Positions 17,022 through 26,007 of a stretch of DNA of 64,000 nucleotides are shown piece after piece. Location of the stretch: contig NZ_JBDFMQ010000001.1 of NCBI RefSeq assembly GCF_047238345.1, positions 1,364,001 to 1,428,000 on the forward strand, in the 5' to 3' direction. Made by a program: the position numbers and the translations under genes. This DNA is from Shouchella sp047238345. Lineage in GTDB: Bacteria > Bacillota > Bacilli > Bacillales > Bacillaceae_D. The notes beneath the pieces are model-generated. The model searched no databases. It was not told the origin of the DNA and was given only the letters and a program-made list of their open reading frames with translations. Position 1 is the stretch's first letter. Each line of letters begins with the position of its first letter.

Positions 17022-17210
17022 TTCATTATCGCTGATGGCGACTCCAGCGGGAAAAGCAACAGTCAGAAAATGCAAGAGTGATGTTATTGAAGGGGTTGAG
17101 GCGTTGCCTGCGGCAAAGAAGACACCGTGAGCGCAAGTGATAACGTAGCGCAAACGGATGTCGCGCTTGTGCCTGTGGTGAAAGCGTCCATCAGCGCGAT
17201 AAGTGATGAA
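17022..17210. repeat. Degenerate intergenic palindromic repeat element
   Basis: Terminal arms ttcattatcgctgatggcg (17022-17040) and gtccatcagcgcgataagtgatgaa (17186-17210) are imperfect inverted repeats. The inside resembles decayed Bacillus intergenic repeat units of the type gactcc-agcgggaaaagc ... gcgcaag ... ctgtggtgaaagcg. No intact reading frame has a ribosome binding site. It fills most of the 480-base gap between tcdA and the next gene. Confidence 0.55.
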
Positions 17211-17345
17211 TACAAATTCAATTGAACGTTCCCATTTTTGGATAAAAGATGACCGCTTTTAGACAGACCTAATCAAAGTATAAAAGCAGTGTATCGTGAT
17301 TTTTCACAGAAATGTGGACTTGACTGGAAATAATAGTAGGTGAAC

Positions 17346-17383
17346 AAAAAAACGGATCTCGGGGTTTTCCGAATCCGTTTTTT
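17346..17383. terminator. Bidirectional terminator
   Basis: aaaaaacggat...tcgg pairs with ccga.atccgtttttt; A- and T-runs on both sides allow it to work in both directions, chiefly for the leftward RsfA-like gene. Confidence 0.85.
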
Positions 17384-17387
17384 GTCG

Positions 17388-18008
17388 TTAATCAATTTTT
17401 TCAAGGTTCCCGTTTGTTTCCATTCGAAACATAGGGTGTTCCTCAGCGTCCTCTTCTAAAATGGCCATTCGACGCGCTCGATTCATAATGGAAATAAGGG
17501 ATTGATAGTCTTCTTCAATCATACTATGTTCCTGTTTATTACGGGAAAGTTGTTTTTCCATCTCCGCTATTTGAGCTTTAGCTAGCTGAAGCTGTTGACG
17601 TAACGTTGCGTTTTCTTCTTTTAATGAAGATGAAGCATTGGAGTCAAACTTTTTTAATTGGGAAATAATCGCTTCAATTGATGGTTCGACTTTTTCATCT
17701 TCTTCAACATATGAATAAAGAGGTTCAACTGTTGTTTGGACAGGCTTTTGATAGCTCGGGAAAAATTGAGTTGATACCATTCGTTTGCGCATTTTTCGCT
17801 CGCGTTTTGCTTCTTCAATTGTGCGTAAATGTTTTTGACGTACGACTGCGTTCCACCGAAAACCACATGCCGCTGAGGTTCGATTTAGGGCATCTCCTAC
17901 TTCATCAAATGCTTTTAATTGTGTGCTGCCTTCTTTTATATGATTTAGCACAGTATCTGCTAATAAAACGTCATCTTCATGCGACCATGCATCTTGTCTC
18001 ACTTTCAT
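17388..18008 (-). CDS. RsfA-family prespore-type transcription factor
   Basis: 206 residues. The N-terminal Myb/SANT-like domain reads VRQDAWSHEDDVLLADTVL and continues to SAACGFRWNAVVR (residues 3-60), the signature of the RsfA/YlbO family that modulates SigF-dependent gene expression in the forespore. A basic linker follows, then a coiled coil (about 135-180) rich in Glu, Lys and Gln. ATG at 18008 has AGGAGCTG upstream. It stands alone between the repeat element and rarA. Which RsfA paralogue it is cannot be decided without comparison. Confidence 0.85.
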   Translation of the reverse strand: MKVRQDAWSHEDDVLLADTVLNHIKEGSTQLKAFDEVGDALNRTSAACGFRWNAVVRQKHLRTIEEAKRERKMRKRMVSTQFFPSYQKPVQTTVEPLYSYVEEDEKVEPSIEAIISQLKKFDSNASSSLKEENATLRQQLQLAKAQIAEMEKQLSRNKQEHSMIEEDYQSLISIMNRARRMAILEEDAEEHPMFRMETNGNLEKID

Positions 18009-18122
18009 CTTTTCAGCTCCTGCCTAATGTCTTTGCTATTACTTTAGCCATGCATGGCTTTTTTTATACTAGGCTAGTAATAAACAAGAGAGAAAAAGAT
18101 TCTAGCAGATTCAACAGTGTGG

Positions 18123-19385
18123 TTATTTACGCTTATCGTAAAGGGAGGCAAGGGCGTTTTCAAATTTATTGTCACGATTTGGTTCATAGTAAGAATGAGC
18201 TTTAAAGGCATCTGGTAAATATTGTTGCTTTACCCATCCACCTTCATAATCATGTGGATACTTATATTCTGTACCGCGACCGAGATTTTTAGCACCTTGA
18301 TAATGTGCGTCTTTTAGATGTAATGGAATTGTGGCATTGCCTCCTTCTTGAATAGCAGCAAGAGCCGCGTCGATTCCTTTATACGCACTGTTGCTTTTTG
18401 GAGAAAGGGCGAGTTCGACCACAGCATTCGCCAACGGAATTCGTGCTTCCGGTAAGCCGATGCGTTCCGAAGCTTCAATAGCAGTTAGCGTTCTAGAGCC
18501 TGCTTGCGGGTTGGCAAGTCCAATATCCTCATAAGCAATGACTAGTAGTCGTCGATGGATGCTTACTAAGTCTCCTGCTTCAAGTAAACGTGCAAGGTAG
18601 TGGAGACTAGCGTGAACGTCACTGCCTCGGATTGATTTTTGAAACGCCGATAAAACATCGTAATGTCCGTCTCCATCTTTATCGTGTTGAATACTTTTTT
18701 TCTGGATGCTTTGTTCAGCCGTTTCAAGTTTAATATGACGAATTCCTTGCTCGTCTTTAGCAGTAGACAGAACCGCAAGTTCGAGGGCGTTTAAGCCTGA
18801 ACGGACATCTCCTCCACACGCAAGTGACAAGTGTGCAATCGCTTTTGAATCAATGTCGATCTGTTCTTCACCTAAGCCATTCTCTTTATCTTCTAACGCA
18901 CGATAAAGAGCTTGTTCAATTTCAGCTGGCGCAAGTTGCTCCAATTCAAAAATATGACAGCGACTTCGAATCGCTGGATTAATGGAGTGATACGGGTTTG
19001 CCGTTGTTGCACCAATTAAAAGAATGAGTCCACTTTCCAAATGAGGTAGTAAAAAGTCTTGTTTGGCTTTATCAAGGCGATGGACTTCATCTAGTATTAA
19101 GATAAGAGAACCATACATTTTTGCTTCAGCAACAACCGTTTCCATATCTTTCTTATTATGAACCGTTGCGTTAAGAAGGCGATACTGTTGTCCGCTTGAA
19201 CCAGCAATCGCACTAGCAATGGAGGTTTTTCCAGTTCCGGGGGGACCATATAAGACCATGGAAGACAATTGATCCGCCTCAACCATCCGTCTAAGTAGCT
19301 TTCCTTGACCGAGTAAACGCTCTTGACCGATAACTTCATCAATGGATGTTGGCCTCATTCGAAAAGCTAGTGGTTTTTTTTTCAT
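18123..19385 (-). CDS. rarA: Replication-associated recombination protein RarA (AAA+ ATPase)
   Basis: 420 residues, close to B. subtilis RarA (421). Walker A is GPPGTGKT, Walker B LILDEVHR, sensor region GATTANPYHSINPAIRSRC, and a C-terminal tetramerisation domain with EDIGLANPQA follows. RarA (MgsA) acts at stalled replication forks, related to clamp-loader ATPases. The start is ATG at 19385 (MKKKPLAFRM), six bases after AGGAGG; the frame extends to 19418 without support. It is divergent from cymR, and both promoters lie in the 185-base gap. A leftward TTGCTC-18-TACACT fits a rarA promoter. Confidence 0.95.
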   Translation of the reverse strand: MKKKPLAFRMRPTSIDEVIGQERLLGQGKLLRRMVEADQLSSMVLYGPPGTGKTSIASAIAGSSGQQYRLLNATVHNKKDMETVVAEAKMYGSLILILDEVHRLDKAKQDFLLPHLESGLILLIGATTANPYHSINPAIRSRCHIFELEQLAPAEIEQALYRALEDKENGLGEEQIDIDSKAIAHLSLACGGDVRSGLNALELAVLSTAKDEQGIRHIKLETAEQSIQKKSIQHDKDGDGHYDVLSAFQKSIRGSDVHASLHYLARLLEAGDLVSIHRRLLVIAYEDIGLANPQAGSRTLTAIEASERIGLPEARIPLANAVVELALSPKSNSAYKGIDAALAAIQEGGNATIPLHLKDAHYQGAKNLGRGTEYKYPHDYEGGWVKQQYLPDAFKAHSYYEPNRDNKFENALASLYDKRK

Positions 19386-19462
19386 ACATGACCTCCTGAA
19401 TGGTGTTCGTCTTTCCATAGTGTAGCGTATGAGTGATTTTTAGAGCAATAGGAAAGGACTTG

Positions 19463-19495
19463 TCCTATTAATCAAATAGGAAATCGTGCTATAAT
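19463..19495 (+). promoter_or_regulatory. cymR promoter with inverted repeat (CymR operator candidate)
   Basis: TATAAT at 19490-19495 is the -10 box; the -35 region is poor (ATTAAT, 17-base spacer). A perfect repeat TCCTATT (19463-19469) / AATAGGA (19475-19481) with a 5-base centre covers the -35 region, and a further AATAGGAA lies at 19447-19454. The AATAGGAA core resembles the known CymR motif, so self-regulation is likely. Confidence 0.65.
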
Positions 19496-19569
19496 AATAA
19501 AGGAAGACGTAGAGATGAGCGGTTGATAATAGGAACGAGATAGGATAAGAATTAAAGGAGCTACTCATT

Positions 19570-19989
19570 ATGAAAATATCGACAAAAGGGCGTTACGGAC
19601 TAACAATTATGATGGCACTAGCAAAAAAAGAAGGCGAAGGTCCGACTTCCTTAAAGTCTATTGCGCAGGAATATAATCTTTCAGAGCATTATTTAGAGCA
19701 ATTGATCGCGCCACTTCGTAATGCGACACTTGTTAAAAGTGTACGCGGGGCTTATGGTGGCTATAAATTAGCCAAGCAGCCAGAAGATATTACGGCTGGG
19801 GATATTATTCGTGTTTTAGAAGGACCGATTAGCCCAGTAGAAGTGCTTGATGATGAAGAGCCTGCAAAGCGTGACCTGTGGATAAAAATTAGAGATGCTG
19901 TGAAGGGCGTTTTGGATACAACAACTTTAGCAGATTTAGCGAATTTCAAAGAAGAAGGCGAACAAGACTATTATATGTTCTACATTTAA
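19570..19989 (+). CDS. cymR: Rrf2-family cysteine-metabolism repressor CymR
   Basis: 139 residues, one more than B. subtilis CymR. The winged helix starts MKISTKGRYGLTIM and includes LSEHYLEQLIAPLR and the wing VRGAYGGYKLA. The three cysteines that bind the Fe-S cluster in IscR-type Rrf2 proteins are absent, which favours CymR, whose activity depends on CysK and sulfur supply. ATG at 19570 follows AAAGGAG. It is directly upstream of a cysteine desulfurase and mnmA, the same order as yrzC-yrvO-trmU in B. subtilis. Confidence 0.93.
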   Translation: MKISTKGRYGLTIMMALAKKEGEGPTSLKSIAQEYNLSEHYLEQLIAPLRNATLVKSVRGAYGGYKLAKQPEDITAGDIIRVLEGPISPVEVLDDEEPAKRDLWIKIRDAVKGVLDTTTLADLANFKEEGEQDYYMFYI

Positions 19990-20004
19990 GAAAAGGTGAA
20001 GGAA

Positions 20005-21162
20005 ATGAACGAACATTACTTTGATCATGCAGCGACCTCATCGGTTCATCCACACGTTCTTGATGCAATGATTCCTTACTTTACGGAAGTGTATGGAAAC
20101 CCCTCTAGCACCCATCGGTTTGGGCGCCGGGCAAAAGCCGCGCTTAGAAATGCTAGAGAGCGTTTGGCAGTTCAATTTAATGCTTCCGCAGATGAATTTA
20201 TTTTTACAAGTGGGGGCACAGAAGCAAATAACCTTGCATTATTGGGCTATGCTCGTGCAAATCGTTTTAAGGGCAAGCATATTATTACATCTAAAACAGA
20301 GCATCATGCCGTTTTGCATACCGTTAAAAAATTAGAAGCAGAGGGCTTTACTGTTACCTATCTTGATGTAGACCAAGCTGGTAAAGTTTCAACGGAAAAG
20401 CTGCGATCAGCGTTAACAGATGAAACGATCTTAGTTTCCATTATGTATGGAAACAATGAGGTAGGTACGTTGCAACCAATTAAAGAAATTGGGGCTCTTT
20501 TGCAAAACCATCAAGCTGCTTTCCATACAGACGCTGTCCAAGCTGCAGGCTTAGAGACTATTGATTGTGCGGACTTAGGTGTGGATCTGTTTTCGCTAGC
20601 TAGCCATAAAGTGAATGGTCCAAAAGGAGTGGGCTGTTTATTTGTGTCTAAAAACGTGACGATTGCTCCTTTAAGCTATGGGGGAGAACAAGAAAGAAAG
20701 CGTCGTGCCGGAACGGAAAATGTCGCAGGGATTGTCGGGTTTGCCAAAGCAATTGAACTGGCGAATGATCAGCGAACAGAAAACCGTAGGAAATACAAAT
20801 ATTTCCGAGACACTTTTATAGAAATCATGGATGCGCATGGTGTAGAGTATGTAATAAATGGATCAGACGATGGTCTTCCACATATTCTTAACGTTAGTTT
20901 TAAGGGTGTAAAAACAGAGACGTTATTAATGAAACTGGACTTAATTGGGATTGTGGCATCAGGTGGATCAGCCTGCACAGCAGGAACCCTTGTTCCGTCA
21001 CATGTTATTGAGGCAATGTACGGTCCTGAGAGCCCAAGAGTGTCAGAAGCCATTCGATTTAGCTTTGGTTTTACCAACATAGAATCAGAAACCACTGAAG
21101 CTTTTCAAGAAATAGCTCGGATTGTTCTAGCCGAACAAAATCGTGATCAATTTATTGAGTAG
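20005..21162 (+). CDS. Cysteine desulfurase (YrvO type)
   Basis: 385 residues, class V aminotransferase fold. The PLP lysine lies in SLASHKVNGPKG, the substrate-binding start in YFDHAATS, and the catalytic cysteine in SGGSACTAG near residue 325. The enzyme takes sulfur from cysteine; adjacency to mnmA points to the YrvO type that passes persulfide straight to MnmA for 2-thiouridine in tRNA. The ATG at 20005 follows AAGGTGAAGG; a GTG at 19996 is part of that site. It starts 15 bases after cymR and is likely cotranscribed. Confidence 0.95.
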   Translation: MNEHYFDHAATSSVHPHVLDAMIPYFTEVYGNPSSTHRFGRRAKAALRNARERLAVQFNASADEFIFTSGGTEANNLALLGYARANRFKGKHIITSKTEHHAVLHTVKKLEAEGFTVTYLDVDQAGKVSTEKLRSALTDETILVSIMYGNNEVGTLQPIKEIGALLQNHQAAFHTDAVQAAGLETIDCADLGVDLFSLASHKVNGPKGVGCLFVSKNVTIAPLSYGGEQERKRRAGTENVAGIVGFAKAIELANDQRTENRRKYKYFRDTFIEIMDAHGVEYVINGSDDGLPHILNVSFKGVKTETLLMKLDLIGIVASGGSACTAGTLVPSHVIEAMYGPESPRVSEAIRFSFGFTNIESETTEAFQEIARIVLAEQNRDQFIE

Positions 21163-21184
21163 AATAGATAAGTGAGGGAAATGT

Positions 21185-22276
21185 ATGAAAAAACCAGAAG
21201 AGACCCGCGTTGTCGTTGGCATGTCAGGTGGCGTTGATTCTTCTGTAACGGCACTTGTATTAAAAGAGCAAGGCTATGATGTCATTGGAATCTTTATGAA
21301 AAATTGGGATGATACGAATGACTCGGGCTTTTGCTCGGCAACAGAAGATTATGAGGACGTAGAGCGGGTTGCAGAGCAACTCGGTATTCCTTATTATGCG
21401 GTTAATTTTGAAAAAGAATATTGGGACAAGGTGTTCACGTACTTCTTAGATGAGTATAAGTCGGGCCGTACGCCAAATCCTGATGTGATGTGTAACAAGG
21501 AAATCAAGTTTAAAGCATTTTTAAACCATGCTGTATCATTAGGAGCAGACTTTGTTGCAACAGGACACTATGCACAAATTCACTATAAAGACGATGAGTA
21601 TCAACTTATAAAAGGTGTAGATACGAACAAAGATCAAACGTATTTTTTAAATGCGTTAAGTCAAAAGCAGTTGTCAAAAGTAATGTTCCCACTTGGTCAT
21701 ATGCAGAAAGCGGAAGTGCGCAAGAAAGCGGAAGAAGCTGGACTTGCTACGGCTAAGAAAAAAGACAGTACAGGCATATGTTTTATTGGGGAACGAGACT
21801 TTAAGGAATTTCTTCAAACGTTTATTCCAGCCCAACCAGGAAAGATGGAAACGGTTGATGGTGAAGTGAAAGGAAATCATGATGGATTAATGTATTATAC
21901 ACTTGGTCAAAGACAAGGTCTTGGCATTGGTGGTGCAGGAGAGCCCTGGTTTGTGGTTGATAAAGACTTAGAGCGAAACGTGCTTATTGTTGGGCAGGGA
22001 TTTCATCATGAAGGGCTTTATTCTTCAGGTTTGAAAGCTGAAGGAATGAACTGGATACTCAATCAACCGTCTGAAGCCTTTACTTGTAAAGCAAAATTCC
22101 GCTACCGACAAGACGATCAGCTGGTTACGGTTACCCCAAGAGAAAATGGGCGAGCAGAGATTCAATTTCACGAAAAACAACGAGCGATTACACCTGGACA
22201 AGCGGTCGTTTTATATGATCAAGACCGTTGCCTTGGTGGGGGTACAATTGATGAAGTCATACGGGAAAACGTCTAA
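21185..22276 (+). CDS. mnmA: tRNA-specific 2-thiouridylase MnmA
   Basis: 363 residues. The PP-loop ATP motif is GMSGGVDSSVTA at about residues 13-24; the catalytic cysteines lie in DVMCNKEIKF near 102 and TGICFIGERDF near 198. MnmA puts sulfur on U34 of tRNA-Lys, Glu and Gln. The preceding gene supplies the sulfur. ATG at 21185 follows GTGAGGGAA. The downstream terminator overlaps its last codons. Confidence 0.97.
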   Translation: MKKPEETRVVVGMSGGVDSSVTALVLKEQGYDVIGIFMKNWDDTNDSGFCSATEDYEDVERVAEQLGIPYYAVNFEKEYWDKVFTYFLDEYKSGRTPNPDVMCNKEIKFKAFLNHAVSLGADFVATGHYAQIHYKDDEYQLIKGVDTNKDQTYFLNALSQKQLSKVMFPLGHMQKAEVRKKAEEAGLATAKKKDSTGICFIGERDFKEFLQTFIPAQPGKMETVDGEVKGNHDGLMYYTLGQRQGLGIGGAGEPWFVVDKDLERNVLIVGQGFHHEGLYSSGLKAEGMNWILNQPSEAFTCKAKFRYRQDDQLVTVTPRENGRAEIQFHEKQRAITPGQAVVLYDQDRCLGGGTIDEVIRENV

Positions 22277-22293
22277 AGGCGTTTTCCTTTTTT
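22264..22293 (+). terminator. Terminator overlapping the mnmA stop
   Basis: ggaaaacg (22264-22271) pairs with cgttttcc (22280-22287), followed by a T-run. The stop codon of mnmA lies in the loop, so translating ribosomes may affect it; it is 16 bases before the next start codon and could allow partial readthrough. Confidence 0.8.
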
Positions 22294-22308
22294 CTAGGAG
22301 GTTACAAT

Positions 22309-22968
22309 ATGGATTTAAAAACAGGTATTACTTTAATGAAAGAATCGAATTATGAGGACGCAGCGAAAGTATTCTCTGATTACATTGAACGCAACCCAAC
22401 AGAGCCAGAAGGCTATATCAATATGGCGAACTTGCTTAGCATTCTGGGAGATCGTGACCGTGCGACCTTATTTAATGAGCGTGCAATTGAACTTGATCCA
22501 GATTCAAGTGCCCCATACTACGGGTTAGGTGTTCTTGCATACCATGAAGATCAATTTCAAAAAGCGATTGAATGGTTTTTAACCGCTCAACAAAAGGGAT
22601 TACATGATGCAGATCTGTTCTATATGCTAGGCATGAGCCATTATCAGCTCCAATCGTTTGCCCATGCACAAGCAAACTTGAGTCATGCCCACGAATTAAA
22701 CAAAGCAGACGTTGAGATTGCTTTCCAATACGGCCTTTGTTTGGCCCAACAAGAGCAACTGGAGGCGGCAAAGCAACTATTTATTGACGTGCTTAAGCAG
22801 GATGCTACCCACGCCGATGCATATTATAATTTAGGTGTGATTTATGTCTCAAATGAAGCGATCGATGAGGCACTAAAATGTTTTGATTTAGCGCTTAAAA
22901 ATCAGGAAGATCACTTATTAGCAGGAAATGCAAAACGAGTCATTGAAGATGCATTAAACAAAGGGTGA
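22309..22968 (+). CDS. Tetratricopeptide-repeat protein (YrrB-like)
   Basis: 219 residues made almost wholly of TPR helices. Repeats of the form AAKVFSDYIERNPTEPEGYINMANL and APYYGLGVLAYHEDQFQKAI are visible about every 34 residues, six or so in total, with no signal peptide or enzyme domain. TPR arrays bind partner proteins. B. subtilis carries yrrB, a TPR gene, between trmU (mnmA) and yrrC (recD2), the same position. AGGAGG precedes the ATG at 22309. The partner is not known. Confidence 0.9.
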   Translation: MDLKTGITLMKESNYEDAAKVFSDYIERNPTEPEGYINMANLLSILGDRDRATLFNERAIELDPDSSAPYYGLGVLAYHEDQFQKAIEWFLTAQQKGLHDADLFYMLGMSHYQLQSFAHAQANLSHAHELNKADVEIAFQYGLCLAQQEQLEAAKQLFIDVLKQDATHADAYYNLGVIYVSNEAIDEALKCFDLALKNQEDHLLAGNAKRVIEDALNKG

Positions 22969-22978
22969 GTGTGCGTTT

Positions 22979-25237
22979 ATGGATGTTGAAGAAACCGAAA
23001 GATACATGAAAGGACAAGTCACTCATGTCTTGTTTCGAAATGAAGAAAACGACTATACCGTAGCAACGGTGAAAATTGAGAAGACAAATGAACAAATTGA
23101 AGCAAAAAAAACAACCATTGTCGGACATTTACCAGAGCTGGAGTTAGAAGAAACGTATTCATTCTTCGGTCAAGTTACTGAACACCCTAGATTTGGCACA
23201 CAATATAAAGTCGAAACATTTAAAAGAGAAATGCCGAAAACAAAAAATGGCATTATAAAATTTTTATCCAGTGATCGTTTTCCTGGGATCGGCGTGAAGA
23301 CGGCAGAGTCAATTGTAAATCAATTAGGAGAGCGGGCGATCTCGTTAATTATTAACGATCGTAATGTTCTTGAGCATGTGCCTAAGTTGAAAAAAGACCA
23401 CGCTGAAATTCTGCACCAACGCTTACTTGAACATCAAGGTGCAGAACAAGTCATTATACAATTGTCGCAATATGGATTTGGAACAGAGTTATCCATGAAT
23501 GTTTACCGTGCCTACAAGCTTCAAGCTTTAGATATTATTCGCACCAATCCCTATTTACTAATTAAAGATGTAGAAGGTGTAGGTTTCAGGCGTGCAGATC
23601 AGTTAGGAGCAGCAATTGGTTTAAAAGGCGACCACCCGGAAAGAATACGAGCGGGTATTCTCTATCTTATAAATGAATTAAGTGTTCAAGACGGGCATTT
23701 GTATTTATATTATGCCCCGTTTGTAGAGGAAGTAAGTAAACTGTTAACAACCCCAAATGATCCGGTCAGTCCTGAGGCCGTGCAAGAGGGACTCGTTCAA
23801 ATGAATGAAGAAGGGCTTGTTATTACAGAACAAGACCGCGTTTATATGAAGTCGCTTTTTTATGCAGAACGGGGTATTGCGCAGAATATAATGAGAATTA
23901 AATCGTATGAACTGAAATCAGAATTTACACAAGCTGATATGGAAAAAACGTTAGGGAAGCTGGAAGAAGATCACAACGTAACGTACTCAGTCTTGCAAAA
24001 AGAAGCGATCGAGACCGCTTTACATTCACCTATTATGCTGTTGACAGGTGGACCAGGTACAGGGAAAACAACTGTTATAAAAGGAATAGTTGAAGCCTAT
24101 GCTCGCTTGCATGGATTAAATCTTGATTCTCAAACTGGTGGAGAAAAAGATGCGCGTACGGCTCCGCTTAAGTTGGCCGCACCAACAGGTCGTGCGGCAA
24201 AGCGTATGGCAGAAGCGACTGAGCTGCCTGCTGGTACGATTCACAGTTTGCTTGGTTGGAAAGGAAGCGCCACGGGGTTTGAAAAAGGCGACCACGATCA
24301 ATTAGAAGGCGAACTTTTGATTGTCGATGAAATGTCGATGGTGGACGCGTGGGTAGCGAATCAGCTGTTTAAGGCTATTCCTAAAGGCATGCAAGTTATT
24401 CTTGTGGGAGATGAAAACCAATTGCCGTCTGTGGGACCTGGTCAAGTGTTAAAAGACTTACTGGATGCAGACGTCATACCAACAGTTCAACTGAATGAAA
24501 TTTATCGACAAGCGGAAGGGTCCTCGATTATTGAGCTGGCTCACTCCATGAAAGACGGTCATCTTCCCCACGATCTCACAGCTAAAAAGCCTGACTTGCG
24601 ATTTTTTTCTTGTCATACGAACCAGGTTAAGCAAGCCGTTTGGCAAATTTGTGAGAATGCATTAAACAAAGGGTATAGCTCCCGAGAAATACAAGTGTTA
24701 GCACCGATCTATCGTGGTGGTGCTGGAATTATTGAACTAAATACGATGCTTCAAACGTTATTTAACCCTGCAAAAGAAGAACGTCGTGAAATTCCCTTTG
24801 GGGACGTCATTTTTCGAAAAGGGGATATGGTGCTTCAGCTCGTTAACAACACAGAAGAAAATGTTTTTAATGGAGATAGAGGAGAAATTGTCGCAATCCT
24901 TTACGCAAAAGAGACGACAGAAAAAAAGGATCAGCTTGTTGTTTCATTTGACGGTTTAGAAGTGACCTATGAGAAAAAAGATTTTGGCCAGTTGACACAT
25001 GCATATTGTTCATCGATTCACAAAGCACAAGGCAGTGAATTTCCAATCGTTGTCATGCCAGTTGTAGGAAATTATCAACGTATGTTAAGAAGAAATTTAC
25101 TTTATACAGGCATTACAAGAGCAAAGCAATTTCTACTTTTGTGCGGGGATTTGAAAACATTCGAACACGCCATTCATAAGCATAACGATGGACGACAGTC
25201 GATGCTAAAAGAACGTTTGCAGGAACGTGTGCACTAG
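22979..25237 (+). CDS. recD2: RecD2-type ATP-dependent DNA helicase
   Basis: 752 residues, somewhat shorter than B. subtilis RecD2 (about 798). An N-terminal OB-like domain (GQVTHVLFRNEENDYTVA) and helix-hairpin-helix region (FPGIGVKTAESI) come before the superfamily 1B motor: Walker A LTGGPGTGKTT near 350, Walker B LLIVDEMSMVD near 445, motif IV-VI SSIHKAQGSEF and YTGITRAK near the C terminus. RecD2 helicases act 5' to 3' in repair of stalled forks, without RecBC. ATG at 22979 has AAGGGTGAGTG upstream. Confidence 0.95.
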   Translation: MDVEETERYMKGQVTHVLFRNEENDYTVATVKIEKTNEQIEAKKTTIVGHLPELELEETYSFFGQVTEHPRFGTQYKVETFKREMPKTKNGIIKFLSSDRFPGIGVKTAESIVNQLGERAISLIINDRNVLEHVPKLKKDHAEILHQRLLEHQGAEQVIIQLSQYGFGTELSMNVYRAYKLQALDIIRTNPYLLIKDVEGVGFRRADQLGAAIGLKGDHPERIRAGILYLINELSVQDGHLYLYYAPFVEEVSKLLTTPNDPVSPEAVQEGLVQMNEEGLVITEQDRVYMKSLFYAERGIAQNIMRIKSYELKSEFTQADMEKTLGKLEEDHNVTYSVLQKEAIETALHSPIMLLTGGPGTGKTTVIKGIVEAYARLHGLNLDSQTGGEKDARTAPLKLAAPTGRAAKRMAEATELPAGTIHSLLGWKGSATGFEKGDHDQLEGELLIVDEMSMVDAWVANQLFKAIPKGMQVILVGDENQLPSVGPGQVLKDLLDADVIPTVQLNEIYRQAEGSSIIELAHSMKDGHLPHDLTAKKPDLRFFSCHTNQVKQAVWQICENALNKGYSSREIQVLAPIYRGGAGIIELNTMLQTLFNPAKEERREIPFGDVIFRKGDMVLQLVNNTEENVFNGDRGEIVAILYAKETTEKKDQLVVSFDGLEVTYEKKDFGQLTHAYCSSIHKAQGSEFPIVVMPVVGNYQRMLRRNLLYTGITRAKQFLLLCGDLKTFEHAIHKHNDGRQSMLKERLQERVH

Positions 25238-25310
25238 CTGGTAACCATCTCCGGGGATAGGATAATGGATTATACATACATTATAACTGTTCGGAGAGGT
25301 GGTGCAGCTT

Positions 25311-25784
25311 TTGCGAACGATGCAGGCGATCATTGGACTTCCGCTTGTGTCCGTAGAGACTGGTTATGAAATCGGTCAAATTAGTGATGGGTATATGAAA
25401 GACGGTCGAGTGATTGGGTTTGTGGTGAAAAAAAATCACGCCCTCTTACACCATCATGGATTTCTGCCATTTGAGTCGATTCAGCATATCGGTGAGCAAG
25501 CGATCATGGTAAAAGATCACTCAAAAGTAGAGAAGCTTCTAGAAGAACACAAACACTATGATCCAATTTGGACAAGTCGAAAAAAGTTTAGAGGTAAACC
25601 TGTTTTATCCTCTGAAGGCGATATGCTCGGTTTGGCAGAAGATGTATATTTTTCTATGGAAGTGGGCACCATCGTAGGGTACGAAGTGACAGATGGCTGG
25701 TTATCCGATATTAAAGAAGGACGTAAAGTCGTGAAAGGTCATGACCTCCTTCTTTGTAAGGAAAGGGCGATCTTGTCTCTGTAG
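25311..25784 (+). CDS. yrrD: PRC-barrel domain protein (YrrD-like)
   Basis: About 157 residues with two PRC-barrel-like halves: GLPLVSVETGYEIGQISDGYM at the start and GKPVLSSEGDMLGLAEDVYFSME near residue 95. The start is taken as TTG at 25311 (MRTMQAIIGLP), eight bases after GGAGAGGTGG; GTG at 25299 or 25302 is too close to that site. In B. subtilis yrrD also follows recD2 (yrrC). A CATTATA at 25279-25285 resembles the forespore sigma -10 CATNNTA, a weak hint of sporulation expression. Role unknown. Confidence 0.75.
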   Translation: MRTMQAIIGLPLVSVETGYEIGQISDGYMKDGRVIGFVVKKNHALLHHHGFLPFESIQHIGEQAIMVKDHSKVEKLLEEHKHYDPIWTSRKKFRGKPVLSSEGDMLGLAEDVYFSMEVGTIVGYEVTDGWLSDIKEGRKVVKGHDLLLCKERAILSL

Positions 25785-25798
25785 AGGAGGCACCTATC

Positions 25799-25987
25799 TT
25801 GCAATGTCCAAATTGTAATTTAAAAGACATAGGAAAAATTGGAACCAACCAGTATTATTGCTGGAATTGCTTTATTGAAATGAGTCTCGTTAAAGGAACA
25901 TTGATGCTTCACCAAGTAGAGGAAGATGGATCATTAAGCTCACTTGATGATTTGTTTGAAGAAGAAGAAAGACGAATAGATTTATAA
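25799..25987 (+). CDS. Small zinc-ribbon protein (YrzR-like)
   Basis: 62 residues with two CxxC pairs, CPNC at residues 3-6 and CWNC at about 22-25, which likely bind one zinc ion, followed by an acidic tail. GAGGAGG lies eight bases before the TTG start at 25799; no ATG is available in frame nearby. It lies 14 bases after yrrD and 20 bases before the next small gene, so the three are probably one unit. B. subtilis has small genes yrzR and yrzQ at this place. Function unknown. Confidence 0.8.
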   Translation: MQCPNCNLKDIGKIGTNQYYCWNCFIEMSLVKGTLMLHQVEEDGSLSSLDDLFEEEERRIDL

Positions 25988-26007
25988 AGAATCGAGGTGA
26001 ATCGATC

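Noticed and set aside
16890..17153. Overlapping frames on both strands in the tcdA downstream gap
   Set aside because: No ribosome binding sites and the frames coincide with a palindromic repeat; not real genes.
25255..25285. Forespore sigma promoter for yrrD (GGATA ... CATTATA)
   Set aside because: The -35 has a mismatch and the spacing is 19; kept only as a hint in the gene entry.
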